From Avena insularis (lineage: Eukaryota > Streptophyta > Magnoliopsida > Poales > Poaceae), in contig JAJUPC010000228.1 in NCBI GenBank assembly GCA_023614405.1, positions 124,001 through 188,000 on the forward strand: DNA of 64,000 nucleotides. Direction: 5' to 3'. The notes under the pieces were generated by a model that did not search any database, was not told the origin of the DNA, and saw nothing but the letters and a program-made list of their open reading frames with translations. Within the stretch, counting starts at the first letter, position 1; each line of letters starts with the position of its first letter. This document shows, one piece after another, positions 1 to 12,290 of the stretch. The translations under genes were made by a program, and so were the position numbers.

Positions 1-1196
1 CATGTGTGTTCTTTTCACAATCCACCTATGGATCCACCAGTGTCATTGCATGTGTGCTCTTTTTACTAACAACAACCAGAGTCATTGCATGTGTGTTCTC
101 TTCAGAGACCACACATGGATCCACCAGTGTCATTGCATGTGTGTTCTTTTTACTAACAACAACCATAGTCATTGAAATGTGTGTTCTCTTCAGAGACCAC
201 ACATGCATCCACCAAAGGTCATTGCATGTGTGTTCTTTTTACTAACAACAACTGGAGTCATTCCATGTGTGTTCTTTTCACATACCACATATGGATCCAC
301 CAGTCTCATTGCATGTGTGTTCTTTTCACAATCCACCTATGGATCCACCAAGGTCATTGCATGTGTGCTCTTTTTACTAACAACAACCAGAGTCATTGCA
401 TGTGTGTTCTCTTCAGAGACCACACATGGATCCACCAGTGTCATTGCATGTGTGTTCTTTTTACTAACAACAACCAGAGTCATTGAAATGTGTGTTCTCT
501 TTAGAGACCACACATGGATCCACCAGTGTCATTGCATGTGTGTTCTCTTCAGAGACCACACATGGATCCACAACTATCATTGCATGTGTGTTCTTTTCAC
601 AATCCACCTATGGATCCACCAAAGGTCATTGCATGTGTGCTATTTTTACTAACAACAACCAAAGTCATTGCATGTGTGTTCTCTTCAGAGACCACACATG
701 GATCCACCAGTGTCATTGCATGTGTGTTCTTTTTACTAACAACAACCAGAGTCATTGAAATGTGTGTTCTCGTCAGAGTACAGACATGGATCCACCAGTG
801 TCATTGCATGTGTGCTCTTTTTACTAACAACAACCAGAGTCATTGCATGTGTGTTCTCTTTAGAGACCACACATGGATCCACTAGTGTCATTGCATGTGT
901 GTTCTCTTTAGAGACCACACATGGATCCACTAGTGTCATTGCATGTGTGTTCTTTTTACTAACAACAACCAGAGTCATTGCATGTGTGTTCTATTTAGAG
1001 ACCACACATGGATCCACCAGTGTCATTGCATGTGTGCTCTTTTCACAATCCACCTATTGATCCACCAGTGTCATTGCATGTGTGTTCTTTTTTACTAACA
1101 ACAACCAGAGTCATTGCATGTGTGTTCTTTTCACATACCACACATGGATCCTCTAGTGTCATTGCATGTGTGTTCTTTTTACTAACAACAACCAGA

Positions 1197-2124
1197 GTCA
1201 TTGAAATGTGTGTTCTCTTCAGAGACCAGACATGGATCCACCAGTGTCATTGCATGTGTGTTCTTTTTACAAACAACAACTGGAGTCATTGCATGTGTGT
1301 TCTTTTCACATACCACATATGGATCCACCGATGTCATTGCATGTGTGTTCTTTTCACAATCCACCTATGGATCCACTAGTGTCATTGCAAGTGTGCTCTT
1401 TTTACTAACAACAACCAGAGTCATTGCATGTGTGTTCTTTTCACATACCACATATGGATCCACCAGAGTTCATTGCATGTGTGTTCTTTTTACTAACAAC
1501 AACCAGAGTCATTGAAATGTGTGTTCTCTTCAGAGACCACACATGGATCCACCAGTGTCATTGCATGTGTGTTCTTTTTACTAACAACAACTAGAGTCAT
1601 TCCATGTGTGTTCTTTTCACATACCACATATGGATCCACCAGTGTCATTGCATGTGTGTTCTTTTCACAATCCACCTATGGATCCACCAGTGTCATTGCA
1701 TGTGTGCTCTTTTTACTAACAACAACCAGAGTCATTGCATGTGTGTTCTCTTCAGAGACCACACATGGATCCACCAGTGTCATTGCATGTGTGTTCTTTT
1801 TACTAACAACAACCAGAGTCATTGAAATGTGTGTTGTCTTCAGAGACCACACATGCATCCACCAGTGTCTTTGCATGTGTGTTCTTTTTACTAACAACAA
1901 CTAGAGTCATTCCATGTGTGTTCTTTACACATACCACATATGGATCCACCAGTGTCATTGCATGTGTGTTCTTTTCACAATCCACCTATGGATCCACCAG
2001 TGTCATTGCATGTGTGCTCTTTTACTAACAACAACTAGAGTCATTGCATGTGTGTTCTCTTCAGAGACCACACATGGATCCACCAAAGGTCATTGCATGT
2101 GTGTTCTTTTTACTAACAACCAGA
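1197..2124. repeat. Three consecutive ~310-bp higher-order repeat units
   Basis: The variant GTCATTGAAATGTGTG replaces GTCATTGCATGTGTG once per unit and marks unit starts at 1197, 1508 and 1818, with the next marker at 2125. Spacings are 311, 310 and 307 bp. Each unit holds seven monomers in the order 48, 39, 48, 48, 39, 48, 39. The same 311-bp spacing occurs at 168 to 479. Elsewhere in the block units are shortened or expanded (272, 446, 266 and 175 bp), as expected from unequal exchange. Confidence 0.85.
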
Positions 2125-5100
2125 GTCATTGAAATGTGTGTTCTTTAGAGACCACACATGGATCCACCAAAGTCATTGCATGTGTGTTCTCTTCACATAC
2201 CACACATGGATCCACCAGTCATTGCATGTGTGTTCTTTTCACAATCCACCTATGGATCCACCAAGGTCATTGCATGTGTGCTATTTTACTAACAACAACC
2301 AAAGTCATTGCATGTGTGTTCTTTCAGAGACCACACATGGATCCACCAAAGGTCATTGCATGTGTGTTCTTTTTACTAACAACAACTAGAGTCATTGAAA
2401 TGTGTGTTCTCTTCAGAGACCACACATGGATCCACCAGTGTCATTGCATGTGTGCTCTTTTTACTAACAACAACCAGAGTCATTGCATGTGTGTTCTTTT
2501 CAGAGACCACACATGGATCCACTAGTGTCATTGCATGTGTGTTCTTTTTACTAACAACAACCAGAGTCATTGAAATGTGTGTTCTTTTCACATACCACAC
2601 ATGGATCCACCAGTGTCATTGCATGTGTGTTCTTTTCACAATCCACCTATGGATCCACCAAAGGTCATTGCATGTGTGTTCTTTACTAACAACAACCAGA
2701 GTCATTGCATGTGTGTTCTTTCACATACCACACATGGATCCTCTAGTGTCATTGCATGTGTGTTCTTTTACTAACAACAACGAGAGTCATTGAATTGAGT
2801 GTTCTCTTCAGAGACCAGACATGGATCCACCAGTGTCATTGCATGTGTGTTCTTTTTACAAACAACAACTGGAGTCATTGCATGCGTGTTATTTTCACAT
2901 ACTACATATGGATCCACCGATGTCATTGCATGTGTGTTCTTTTCCCAATCCACCTATGGATCCACTAGTGTCATTGCATGTGTGCTCTTTCTACTAACAA
3001 CAACCAGAGTCATTGCATGTGTGTTCTCTTCAGAGACCACACATGGATCCACCAGTGTCATTGCATGTGTGTTCTTTTTACTAACAACAACCAGAGTCAT
3101 TGAAATGTGTGTTGTCTTCAGAGACCACACATGCATCCACCAAAGGTCATTGCATGTGTGTTCTTTTACTAACAACAACCAGAGTCATTGCATGTGTGTT
3201 CTTTTCATATACCACATATGGATCCACCAGTGTCATTGCATGTGTGTTGTTTTCACAATCCACCTATGGATCCACCTGTGTCGTTGCATGTGTGCTCTTT
3301 TTACTAACAACAACCGGAGTCATTGCATGTGTGTTTTCTTCAGAGACCACACATGGATCCACCAGTGTCATTGCATGTGTGTTCTTTTTACTAACAACAA
3401 CCAGAGTCATTGAAATGTGTGTTCTCTTTAGAGACCACACATGGATCCACCAGTGTCATTGCATGTGTGTTCTTTTCACAATCCACCTATGGATCCACCA
3501 GTGTCATTGCATGTGTGCTCTTTTTACTAACAACAACCAGAGTCATTGCATGTGTGTTCTCTTCACATACCACACATGGATCCACCAGTGTCATTGCATG
3601 TGTTTTTTTACTAGCAACAACCAGAGTCATTGAAATGTGTGTTCTGTTTAGAGACCACACATGGATCCACCAGTGTCATTGCATGTGTGTTCTCTTCAGA
3701 GACCACACATGGATCCACCAGTGTCATTGCATGTGTGTTCTTTTTACTAACAACAACCAGAGTCATTGAAATGTGTGTTCTTTCACATACCACATATGGA
3801 TCCACCAAGTCATTGCATGTGTGTTCTTTTCACAGACCACACATGGATCCACCAGTGTCATTGCATGTGTGTTCTTTTACTAACAACAACTAGAGTCATT
3901 GCATGTGTGTTCTTTTTCACATACCACATATGGATCCACCAGGTCATTGCATGTGTGTTCTTTTCACAATCCACCTATGGATCCACCAAAGGTCATTGCA
4001 TGTGTGTTCTTTTACTAACAACAACCAGAGTCATTGCATGTGTGTTCTTCTTTTCACAGACCACACATGGATCCACCAGTGTCATTGCACGTGTGTTCTT
4101 TTACTAACAACAACCAGAGTCATTGAAATGTGTGTTCTCTTCAGAGACCACACATGGATCCACCAGTGTCATTGCATGTGTGCACTTTTTACTAACAACA
4201 TCCAAAGTCATTACATGTGTGTTCTTTTCATACCACATGGATCCACCAAAGGTCATTGCATGTGTGTTCTTTTACTAACAACAACCAGAGTCATTGCATG
4301 TGTGTTCTTTTACTAACAACAACCGGAGTCATTGCATGTGTGTTCTTTAGAGACCACACATGGATCCACCAAAGGTCATTGCATGTGTGTTCTTTTTACT
4401 AACAACAACCAGAGTCATTGAAATGTGTGTTTTTCAGAGACCACACATGGATCCACCAAAGTGTCATTGCATGTGTGTTCTTTTACTAACAACAACTGAG
4501 TCATTGCATGTGTGTTCTTTTCACATACCATATGGATCCACCAGTGTCATTGCATGTGTGTTCTTTTCACAATCCACCTATGGATCCACTTTTTACTAAC
4601 AACAACCGTAGTCATTGCATGTGTGTTCTCTTTAGACCACACATGGATCCACCAAGGTCATTGCATGTGTGTTCTTTTTACTAACAACAACTAGAGTCAT
4701 TGAAATGTGTGTTCTTTAGAGACCACACATGGATCCACCAAAGGTCATTGCATGTGTTCTTCTTCAGACCACACATGGATCCACCGTCATTGCATGTGTG
4801 TTCTTTTACTAACAACAACGAGTCATTGCATGTGTGTTTTTAGAGACCACACATGGATCCACATGTGTGACCACCTATGGATCCACCAGTGTCATTGCAT
4901 GTGTTCTTTTTACTAACAACAACTAGAGTCATTGAAATGTGTGTTCTTTTCAGATACCACATGGATCCACAGTGTCATTGCATGTGTGTTCTTTTCAGAG
5001 ACCACACATGGATCCACCAAAGGTCATTGCATGTGTGTTCTTTTACTAACAACAACCTGAGTCATTGTATGTGTGTTCTTTCACATACCACATATGGATC

Positions 5101-7297
5101 CACCAAAGGTCATTGCATGTGTGTTCTTTTCACAATCCACTTATGGATCCACCAGTGTCATTGCATGTGTGTTCTTTTACTAACAACAACCAGAGTCATT
5201 GCATGTGTGTTCTTTCACATACCACACATGGATCCACCAGTGTCATTGCATGTGTGTTCTTTACTAACAACAACCAGAGTCATTGAAATGTGTGTTCTTT
5301 TCACATACCACATATGGATCCACCAGGTCATTGCATGTGTGTTCTTTCACAATCCATGTTCTTTTTACCACAACAACTAGGAGTCATTGCATGTGTGTTC
5401 TTTTTCACATACCACATATGGATCCACCATGTCATTGCATGTGTGTTCTTTCACAAACCACAGATGGATCCACCAGTGTCATTGCATGTGTGTTCTTTTT
5501 TACTAACAACAACCACCGTAGTCATTGCATGTGTGTTCTCTTCACATCCACATGATCCACCAAAGGTCATTGCATGTGTGTTCTTTACAACCACATATGG
5601 ATCCACCATGTCATTGAAATGTGTGTTCTCTTCAGAGACCACACATGGATCCACCAGTGTCATTGCATGTGTGTTCTTTTTTACTACAAACAACTGGAGT
5701 CATTTCATGTGTGTTCTTTTCACATACCACACATGGATCCACCAGAGTCATTGAAATGTGTGTTCTTTTCACAATCCACCTATGGATCCACCAGTGTCAT
5801 TGCATGTGTGTTCTTTTTACTAACAACAACCAAAGTCATTGCATGTGTGTTCTTGTCACATACCACATATGGATCCACCAGTGTCAATCCATGTGTGCTC
5901 TTTTACTAACAACAACCTGAGTCATTGCATGTGTTCTCTTTCACAAACCACATATGGATCCACCAGTGTCATTGAAATGTGTTTTCTTCAGAGACCACAC
6001 ATGGATCCACCAAAGGTCATTGCATGTGTGTTCTTTTACTAACAACAACTGAGTCATTGAAATGTGTGTTCTTCTCAGACCACACATGGATCCACCAAGG
6101 TGTTGCATGTGTGTTCTTTCACAGACCACATGGATCCACCAGTGTCATTGCATGTGTTCTTTTACTAACAACAACCAGAGTCATTGCATGTGTGTTCTTT
6201 TCACAACACATGATCCACCAGTCATTGCATGTGTTCTTTCACATACCACACATGGATCCAAGTGTCATTGCATGTGTGTTCTTTTACTAACAACAACCGT
6301 AGTCATTGAAATGTGTGTTCTTCAGAGACCACACATGGATCCACCAAAGTCATTGCATGTGTTCTTTACAAACATCAACTGGAGTCATTGCATGTGTGTT
6401 CTTTTCACATACCACATGGATCCACCGATGTCATTGCACGTGTGTTCTTTTCACAATCCACCTATGGATCCACCAGTATCATTGCATGTGTGCTCTTTTT
6501 ACTAACCACAACCAGAGTCATTGCATGTGTGTTCTCTTCAGAGACCACACATGGATCCACCAGTGTCATTGCATATGTGTTCTTTTACTAACAACAACCA
6601 GAGTCATTGAAATGTGTGTTCTTTTCAGAGACCACATATGGATCCACCAAGGTCATTGCATGTGTTCTTTTTACAACAACTGAGTCATTGCATGTGTGTT
6701 CTTTTCACATACCACATATGGATCCACCAGTGTCATTGCATGTGTGTTCTTTTCACAATCCACCTATGGATCCACCAGTGTCATTGCATGTGTGTTCTTT
6801 TACTACCAACAACTAGAGTCATTGAAATGTGTGTTCTCTTTAGAGACCACACATGGATCCACCAAAGGTCATTGCATGTGTTTTCTTTTTACTACCAACA
6901 ACCATAGTCATTGCATGTGTGTTCTCTTCAGATACCACAAATGGATCCACCAGTGTCATTTCATGTGTGTTCTTTTCACAATCCACCTATGGATCCACCA
7001 AAGGTCATTGCATGTGTGTTCCTTTTACTAACAACAACAAGAATCATTGCATGTGTGTTTTCTTCAGAGACCACACATGGATCCACCAGTGTCATTGCAT
7101 GCGTGTTCTTTTTACTAACAACAACTAGAGTCATTGAATGTGTGTTCTTTTCAGAGACCACACATGGATCCACCAAAAGGTCATTGCATGTGTGTTCTCT
7201 TCAGAGACCACACATGGATCCACCAGTGTCATTGCATGTGTGTTCTTTTTACTAACAACAACTGGAGTCATTGCATGTGTGTTATTTTCACATACCA

Positions 7298-7302
7298 CCT
7301 AT
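7298..7302. other. Left target-site duplication of element 1 (CCTAT)
   Basis: CCTAT immediately precedes the LTR start TGTAACATCCC and recurs immediately after the outer right LTR end at 22749-22753. Joining the flanks gives CATACCACCTATGGGTCC, which occurs uninterrupted in an intact monomer near 23756. Confidence 0.93.
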
Positions 7303-10300
7303 TGTAACATCCCTAAAAAAATCATGTTTCAAAACTCATTCATATCATTCTTGCATCATTCATTCATATAGGGTTTTTCTCAAAATCATTTAGAGGCAGA
7401 AGTTTGAGCTATGATTTCATGTGGGCATTTTATCTCAATTGGCCATCACCTTTTGAGACTTGAATGCTTAGGTACTTGTTTGCTTGCCTCCATGGTTGGA
7501 AAGAATAGGAGAAGCATTTAAACCCAAAATTCCAATTTAGAAATATTTTCTAAACCCCATTCCAAATATTGGCAACTAGAGACAAAGAGACAAAGTCTCT
7601 GTTTATTTTGAAACCCAAGCTTGACCAAACCTTGCAAGGTAACCACATGGTTATTTGACTGCATTTGAACCCACAAGAACCCTGCAAAATCCCTTAAAGA
7701 AATTTGAATTCAAAAGGATTTGAATTCATATCAAATTCTATTCAGAAAATAGAATTAGAAAAGAAAAGGCTAAAGAAAAGGTCGAAAAGGTCCGCCCAGC
7801 CAGCCGGATCCAGCCCAGCAAGCCCACCCGGTCCTCCTTTTTCTTCTCTCACGCCATGAGCCCACGCAGACAACGACAGCAGACCCCACCGACACCGGCA
7901 GACCACGACAAACGGGCCCGTCCACGCCGCCTCGTTTTCCTGCATCACATGACCACGCCGCCATGCAGTTGAAGGCCGGTAATGGCGGCGAATGGGCTTT
8001 AAACCCAGCGCTTCGTCGATTCTCTTATAAGATCCTCTCGCTTCCACGATCTTTTTCCCCAGACACTCGCCACCCGCCACCAGCCCCTCAATCAGCTTTG
8101 CACCGCCATGACAGAACCTCTCCGCGACGATTCCGTGAGCCCTGTTCCTCTCGCCTCTCTTCGCTATCTCGCCAAGAATCTCTTGCGCATCATCGACCTC
8201 GCTAGTCCGTCTGCATCGCCAGTCGCCGGTTCCACTTGACACCGCGAGCACCGACGGCGACATCAACTCCGACGAGCCTAGTGGTAAGTCCGCATCAAGC
8301 CGCCCTAGTTCATGCTCACTACTTCGCTTTGACCTCGCGAACCTAACCGTGTCCTCGATTTGCCTTTGGGTGATTCACAACGACGCCCACGACGACCACC
8401 CGACGCAACAGCCGCCCACAAAGAATCCGCGAGCAATCGAACCTTGTCCGAAAGCGCCTGACCAACCGCGAGTACGACAAGCTTCGCTGCGACCTCCCGA
8501 GCCCGGTAAGCCACCTCCTTCTTCTCCTCGCCATTCGCATCATCGCAAACATCATCGACCGACGATTCCGCCGCCGGTAGCTACCGCAGCTCACCGCCAG
8601 CTTCTTGGCGAGAAGTAGCAACGTTAGATCTGCATCGTAGCGCTTAGGATAGATCCACTTAACTCAAGCTTACGCCGATCTGAGCCGCCAGATTTCATTT
8701 AGATCCTACGGTGGAGCTCGATCCAGCGAACCGCACGAGCGAATCGTAACATGACGCGTGGCTAGGTTAGATCTCGAGAATAGAATTTAAAATCAGAAAT
8801 TTGATCCAAATTCATTTGCCTATATCTTTTGAACCCCACGTTGGAATTTTGCAAACTTTATACCGCTGATTCAGAAAACAAGACCTTTCTGCCTATCCTT
8901 TTTGTTTTGCAAATAGTAACCATTTGATTAGCTTAAAATGCAGAGGCATGTTTGAGGCTATTTTAAGTATAGATTTAGTTTAGTATTTTTGTTTTAGGGT
9001 TATTTAAATTGTCTTGGCTACTTTGTGACTAGTTTCAGTTTCTGTATTCATGCACTTGCTTGGTTGAAGTTTTCAAAATCATCACTTGGTAGATTCATGC
9101 ATGCATGCATTCATAATACTTTTGTTTCTATATATATGTGTGTAATTGTATGCTACAACTTTGTGTGTAGATTTTGCTAGTGATTGTGATTGTGACAAGT
9201 GCTACTCTCCACACTACCAAGGCAAGTGATATCTTCATGAATATTCCCTACCTATATTTTATACTTGCATTAGATATATTTTGTTAGGACTTGCATGTTA
9301 CTTTTGTCAACTAATGATGGGAAATCCATTTAGAATAGAATGCTAGAATTGCTAGAAATTCCCTAAGGACAAGTTGCCATGCCATGCTTAGCCTAGCTAC
9401 TAGAAAACAAGGGTGGTTTATATATTCACACTATGGAAAAATATTCTAAGTCTAAGGACTTGTTTTTATTTAACAAAACAACTAAGTTAATGAATCACCG
9501 GTGGAATGGAAAGATTGTTATGTTGAGTGGTTACACAAGGCCAGGGGTACTGTGAACCTTGTGTATCTCACTTGTGGATGGCCACCCAGAACAAAGAGAT
9601 TTGAGTTGTCAAATGTTTGAGAAGCTTCAAGCAAACACTTGGTAATATGGGCTCGCCATGATCTTAGGATGCTGGAACTTAGTCTCTGGACAAAGGTGGT
9701 AGATGGGTTGATAGGTTGGAGCGCCCCATTTGACTAAGGAAAGGCTATCAAGGATCATGTCTTGGGAAACCAAGGCTCGTGGGGAAAGTGCACCACCTCC
9801 GCAGAGTGTAAACCTAAGTACTTAGCCATGTCCCCGGTAAAGGACAATTTGAGCATCAAGACATGGAAACTTCAAGAATCTCATCACTCCAATTTCTAAA
9901 TAAAACTTGTGGGTGAACAAGGGTTAAAGGATCTTCAGTCTTTGATTGGTAGATGCCCGAGGGATCTTCACTGATTGGTAGATACCTTTGGGATGGTCTT
10001 TGTCAAGCAAAACTTAGTGTTTTCAAAAGTTAAGGAAAAATCTATTTTGAGCAATGCAAGCCTAAGCTCCACCAGCCAAATGCATATAGCCTTATAGTCC
10101 ACTTAAATTATACTAAGGTATCACTTGCCAATACTATTCCAAAGTATCGACCCCCTGGGTCAGAATTTATGATGTTGCAAGTTACTCGATGATGATTAGA
10201 GTCATGAGTCTACACTCAACATGCTTGCTCGGCACATGAAGATGAAGACTTATGTTTATTTACATATTCCATAAACTTTGTACTAGGCCTTGGCCATGAG

Positions 10301-10448
10301 TTGTAAAAGACTATGTTTTATCTCCGAATGACCGTAATAAACGAATTTTGTATCTCTGGTACTTCATCTTAAATGTGGATGCTAGCAATGATCCAGGGAC
10401 TAGCATTGCAATCACAGGATCTTTTCCTTTAATAAGGAGGATCTTACA
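7303..10448 (+). repeat. 5' LTR of element 1 (LTR1, ~3.15 kb)
   Basis: It starts TGTAACATCCC and ends AGGAGGATCTTACA, giving TG...CA termini. It matches LTR2 almost throughout; differences are mostly 1-5 nt indels, concentrated in the GC-rich part (about 7780-8640). A TATA-like box lies in that part. A GGTAAGT at about 8284 (AGTGGTAAGTCC) looks like a plant splice donor and is kept in LTR2. The 3' half is AT-rich and contains an ATGC run near 9094. Open frames in the GC-rich part differ between the two copies and are not credible genes. Confidence 0.94.
8025..8031 (+). promoter_or_regulatory. Possible TATA box in LTR1
   Basis: TTATAAG here corresponds to CTATAAG at 17366-17372 in LTR2, in otherwise conserved GC-rich sequence about 720 nt into the LTR. 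It would place a retroelement transcription start near 8055-8065. Position and sequence fit a plant TATA box; no transcription evidence is available. Confidence 0.4.
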
Positions 10449-10450
10449 GA

Positions 10451-10463
10451 TGGTATCAGAGCA
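10451..10463 (+). other. Primer binding site (initiator Met tRNA type), internal region 1
   Basis: TGGTATCAGAGCA begins 2 nt after the LTR1 end. This is the usual plant retrotransposon site complementary to the 3' end of initiator methionine tRNA, used to prime minus-strand DNA synthesis. Confidence 0.9.
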
Positions 10464-10584
10464 CTGTGTTGCCTGAGGATTATGACCCTAGGATTGGAAA
10501 CCACTAAGGAAAATTTTAACTTCTTCTACACTTGTCTATTCTTCTCAGAACTTTTCTAATCTTCCTTCTCATCTCTATTTGTAG

Positions 10585-11075
10585 ATGAACTCCCAACGGT
10601 TCAGAAGAAAGGACCACTCATGACCATGACCTTGGAGTGTGAGACCCAGTTTCCCAAGATTCTCAAGGACCTCATGGAAACCATGGGAGTACATGGTGCA
10701 GTGTGTACAAGGGCTTTCCAAAGGATGGAGGATGGAGGGAGTATTGGTGGGTGCAACTTCACTTGTACAAGAACAAGGAAGACAACCACAAAGAAAAAGG
10801 CTTCGCATGTACACCAACACTTTTATGCACACCACATTCTTTGAGTCAGCAAAAGAAGCAGCTTGAAGACTATCAAGGAACTAAGTGCTAGAGTCAAGTG
10901 CAGGATGCTCAACCTCCAAAAAGACTTAGAGAAAGAGAAGGAACATACCCAAGAGTTGGAAGTCACCAACCAATCCTTAAGAGGAGATATTATAGACTTA
11001 GTGATAGAAGCATGTGAACAGGATAGGGTGATTGCCACTAGGAACATTGTGTTAGCCACCGATCCAATGAGATAG
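10585..11075 (+). pseudogene. Element 1 accessory gene, 5' part (function unknown)
   Basis: An open region between the primer binding site and gag begins ATGAACTCC directly after TATTTGTAG, which resembles a 3' splice site. Recognisable segments include ECETQFPKILKDLMETMG and, in the second copy, EYWWVQLHLYKNKEDNHKEK. The last third (KDLEKEKEHTQELEVTNQ, then DLVIEACEQDRVIATRN) is charged and heptad-like, suggesting a coiled coil. Indels split it into several frames here; the copy at 19928 is cleaner at its start. Base composition is gene-like and the segment is conserved between copies, so it is a real element gene rather than a chance frame. I do not recognise the family. It probably continues at 11275 after an intron-like AT-rich gap. 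Confidence 0.6.
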
Positions 11076-11274
11076 GATTGTAAGCGCACTTCGTTAGTCG
11101 ACCACCACCTATCACCTTATTTTCCAAAATGATACCTTAAAAGTTTGAACCTTGGTGGTTGTAATGGATTTATGTATGCATGACTTGTATGATTTATGTT
11201 CCATGGTAATGCTTGAATGTTTGTCTTGTTTAATTTGAATTTGTGTTGTTCTAACTTTTCAATCTTATAAATAG
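11076..11274 (+). other. Intron-like AT-rich gap between accessory gene parts
   Basis: About 200 nt, T-rich, starting close to GTAAGC (in GGATTGTAAGCGC) and ending TATAAATAG just before ATGCCTATT. A CTAAC branch-point-like motif lies 20-25 nt before the end. The same layout is kept at about 20411-20613. Splicing is inferred from these signals only; two separate short genes are the alternative. Confidence 0.4.
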
Positions 11275-12060
11275 ATGCCTATTGCCATCAAGACTGTTGA
11301 GGAGTTCCGGTTACCTGCTTTGGTCCTCGATCGTAGAGCTTACTACTTTACTCGATCTCCTCTTCCTATCATTACGGTGCACCCACTCACCAAGTTTGAG
11401 AGGAAGGACCTTTGGGGCTTCAAGGTGAACCAGCCAGACGCCAAAGTGAGCCTACTACGGAGGCCATCGCCTTCAAGCTTATGCACGATGACAGGAGAGA
11501 GGCATGGAGGTTGTCATGCAGATCTGATAGGACGATCGTTAGGACGCCACTCCCGACAGTGTTAGAGGCATCACTTCCACGCCTTGAAGGCGTGATGATG
11601 ACGGAGAGTCCATTGACTTTGAGGACGACTCAAGGGTCACAAGCAGAGCCGATACGCCTGTACTCCGTGACTTAGAGACTCTTATTAGGCACGTGGATAC
11701 CGATAGACCAACGCCATGCTTAGTAATGACGAAGCTCAGTGCAGCTTCATGAGAAGGACAAGCTCTTCGCAGCAGACGAGATAGTCAAGGAGATGGAGAC
11801 GAAGTTCGAGACCCAAGACCGTAAGTTCAAGAGTCAAGAGAAGCGTGTCCGTGATAGGAACAAGAGGATTCGTGATATGACCGAGGAACCGCAGTCCAAG
11901 GACTTCGAGTTAGAGCAGCAGACAAAGGATTGAGAGGCTTGCTCCTTAAGAGGGCTCTCAAGGCCAAGATCGACTCTTTGACCACTACCATCGAGGAGAA
12001 CAAGACCGCAATGGAGAACGCAGCCTTACCTTTGTCGAGGAGGAGATTGAAGCCGAGTAG
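11275..12060 (+). pseudogene. Element 1 accessory gene, 3' part (coiled-coil protein, function unknown)
   Basis: The segment opens MPIAIKTVEEFRLPA and contains KFERKDLWGFKVNQP, then a degraded middle. Its last ~300 nt encode a strongly charged region (DEIVKEMETKFETQDRKF, KSQEKRVRDRNKRIRDM, KAKIDSLTTTIEENKTAME) typical of a coiled coil. Frameshifts interrupt it at least three times. Comparison with the copy at 20614-21453 shows the indels fall at different places, so the parental gene was probably open. Homology to known proteins is not recognised. The position just upstream of gag matches the accessory gene of the minus-strand element at 50028-51014, which also encodes a coiled coil. Confidence 0.6.
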
Positions 12061-12290
12061 ATTTGACTACTCGCTTATCTTTATTTACCGCACTTGTTAT
12101 TTATGAACTTATTGTTGGACCATCCGACATGTGGATGGCTTGCCACTTGTATGTTTGTACTTTGAGATTTTTGTTCTCTTGTTGTTTAGCTTTTATCCTA
12201 ATATTGCTTGCTATGTGTTTGCTTGTGTAATGTATTGTGCATAAATCATGTAAGGGTATCTCATTCTTATCTCTATATGAATAAACCACG
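12061..12290 (+). other. Non-coding spacer before gag (element 1)
   Basis: About 230 nt of T-rich sequence between the accessory gene stop and the gag ATG. Nothing coding is seen. It is conserved at 21454-21635. Confidence 0.6.

Larger units (their letters stand above)
1..7302. repeat. Satellite array, block 1 (mixed 48-bp and 39-bp monomers)
   Basis: The whole stretch is tandem repeats starting with GTCATTGCATGTGTGTTCT. Three 48-bp classes can be told apart by their middle: CTTCAGAGACCACACATGG, TTCACAATCCACCTATGG and TTCACATACCACATATGG. All end in GGATCCACCAGT or a close variant. A fourth class is 39 bp long: it keeps the first ~19 bp and ends TTTACTAACAACAACCAGA. Classes alternate, often 48-39-48-48-39-48-39. 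From about 2.0 kb, and heavily from 3.6 kb, short deletions accumulate (shortened T runs, lost CACA or GTGT units). No gene is seen. The block ends where element 1 inserts; the same monomer resumes at 22749. Confidence 0.96.

Noticed and set aside
7742..8266. 174-codon minus-strand frame in the GC-rich part of LTR1
   Set aside because: LTR2 has a different, shorter frame at the same place because of indels; no conserved protein. It is explained by GC-rich, stop-poor sequence.
9090..9110. ATGCATGC run in LTR1 as a seed-type RY regulatory element
   Set aside because: It is a simple alternating run, also present in LTR2, with no other supporting context.
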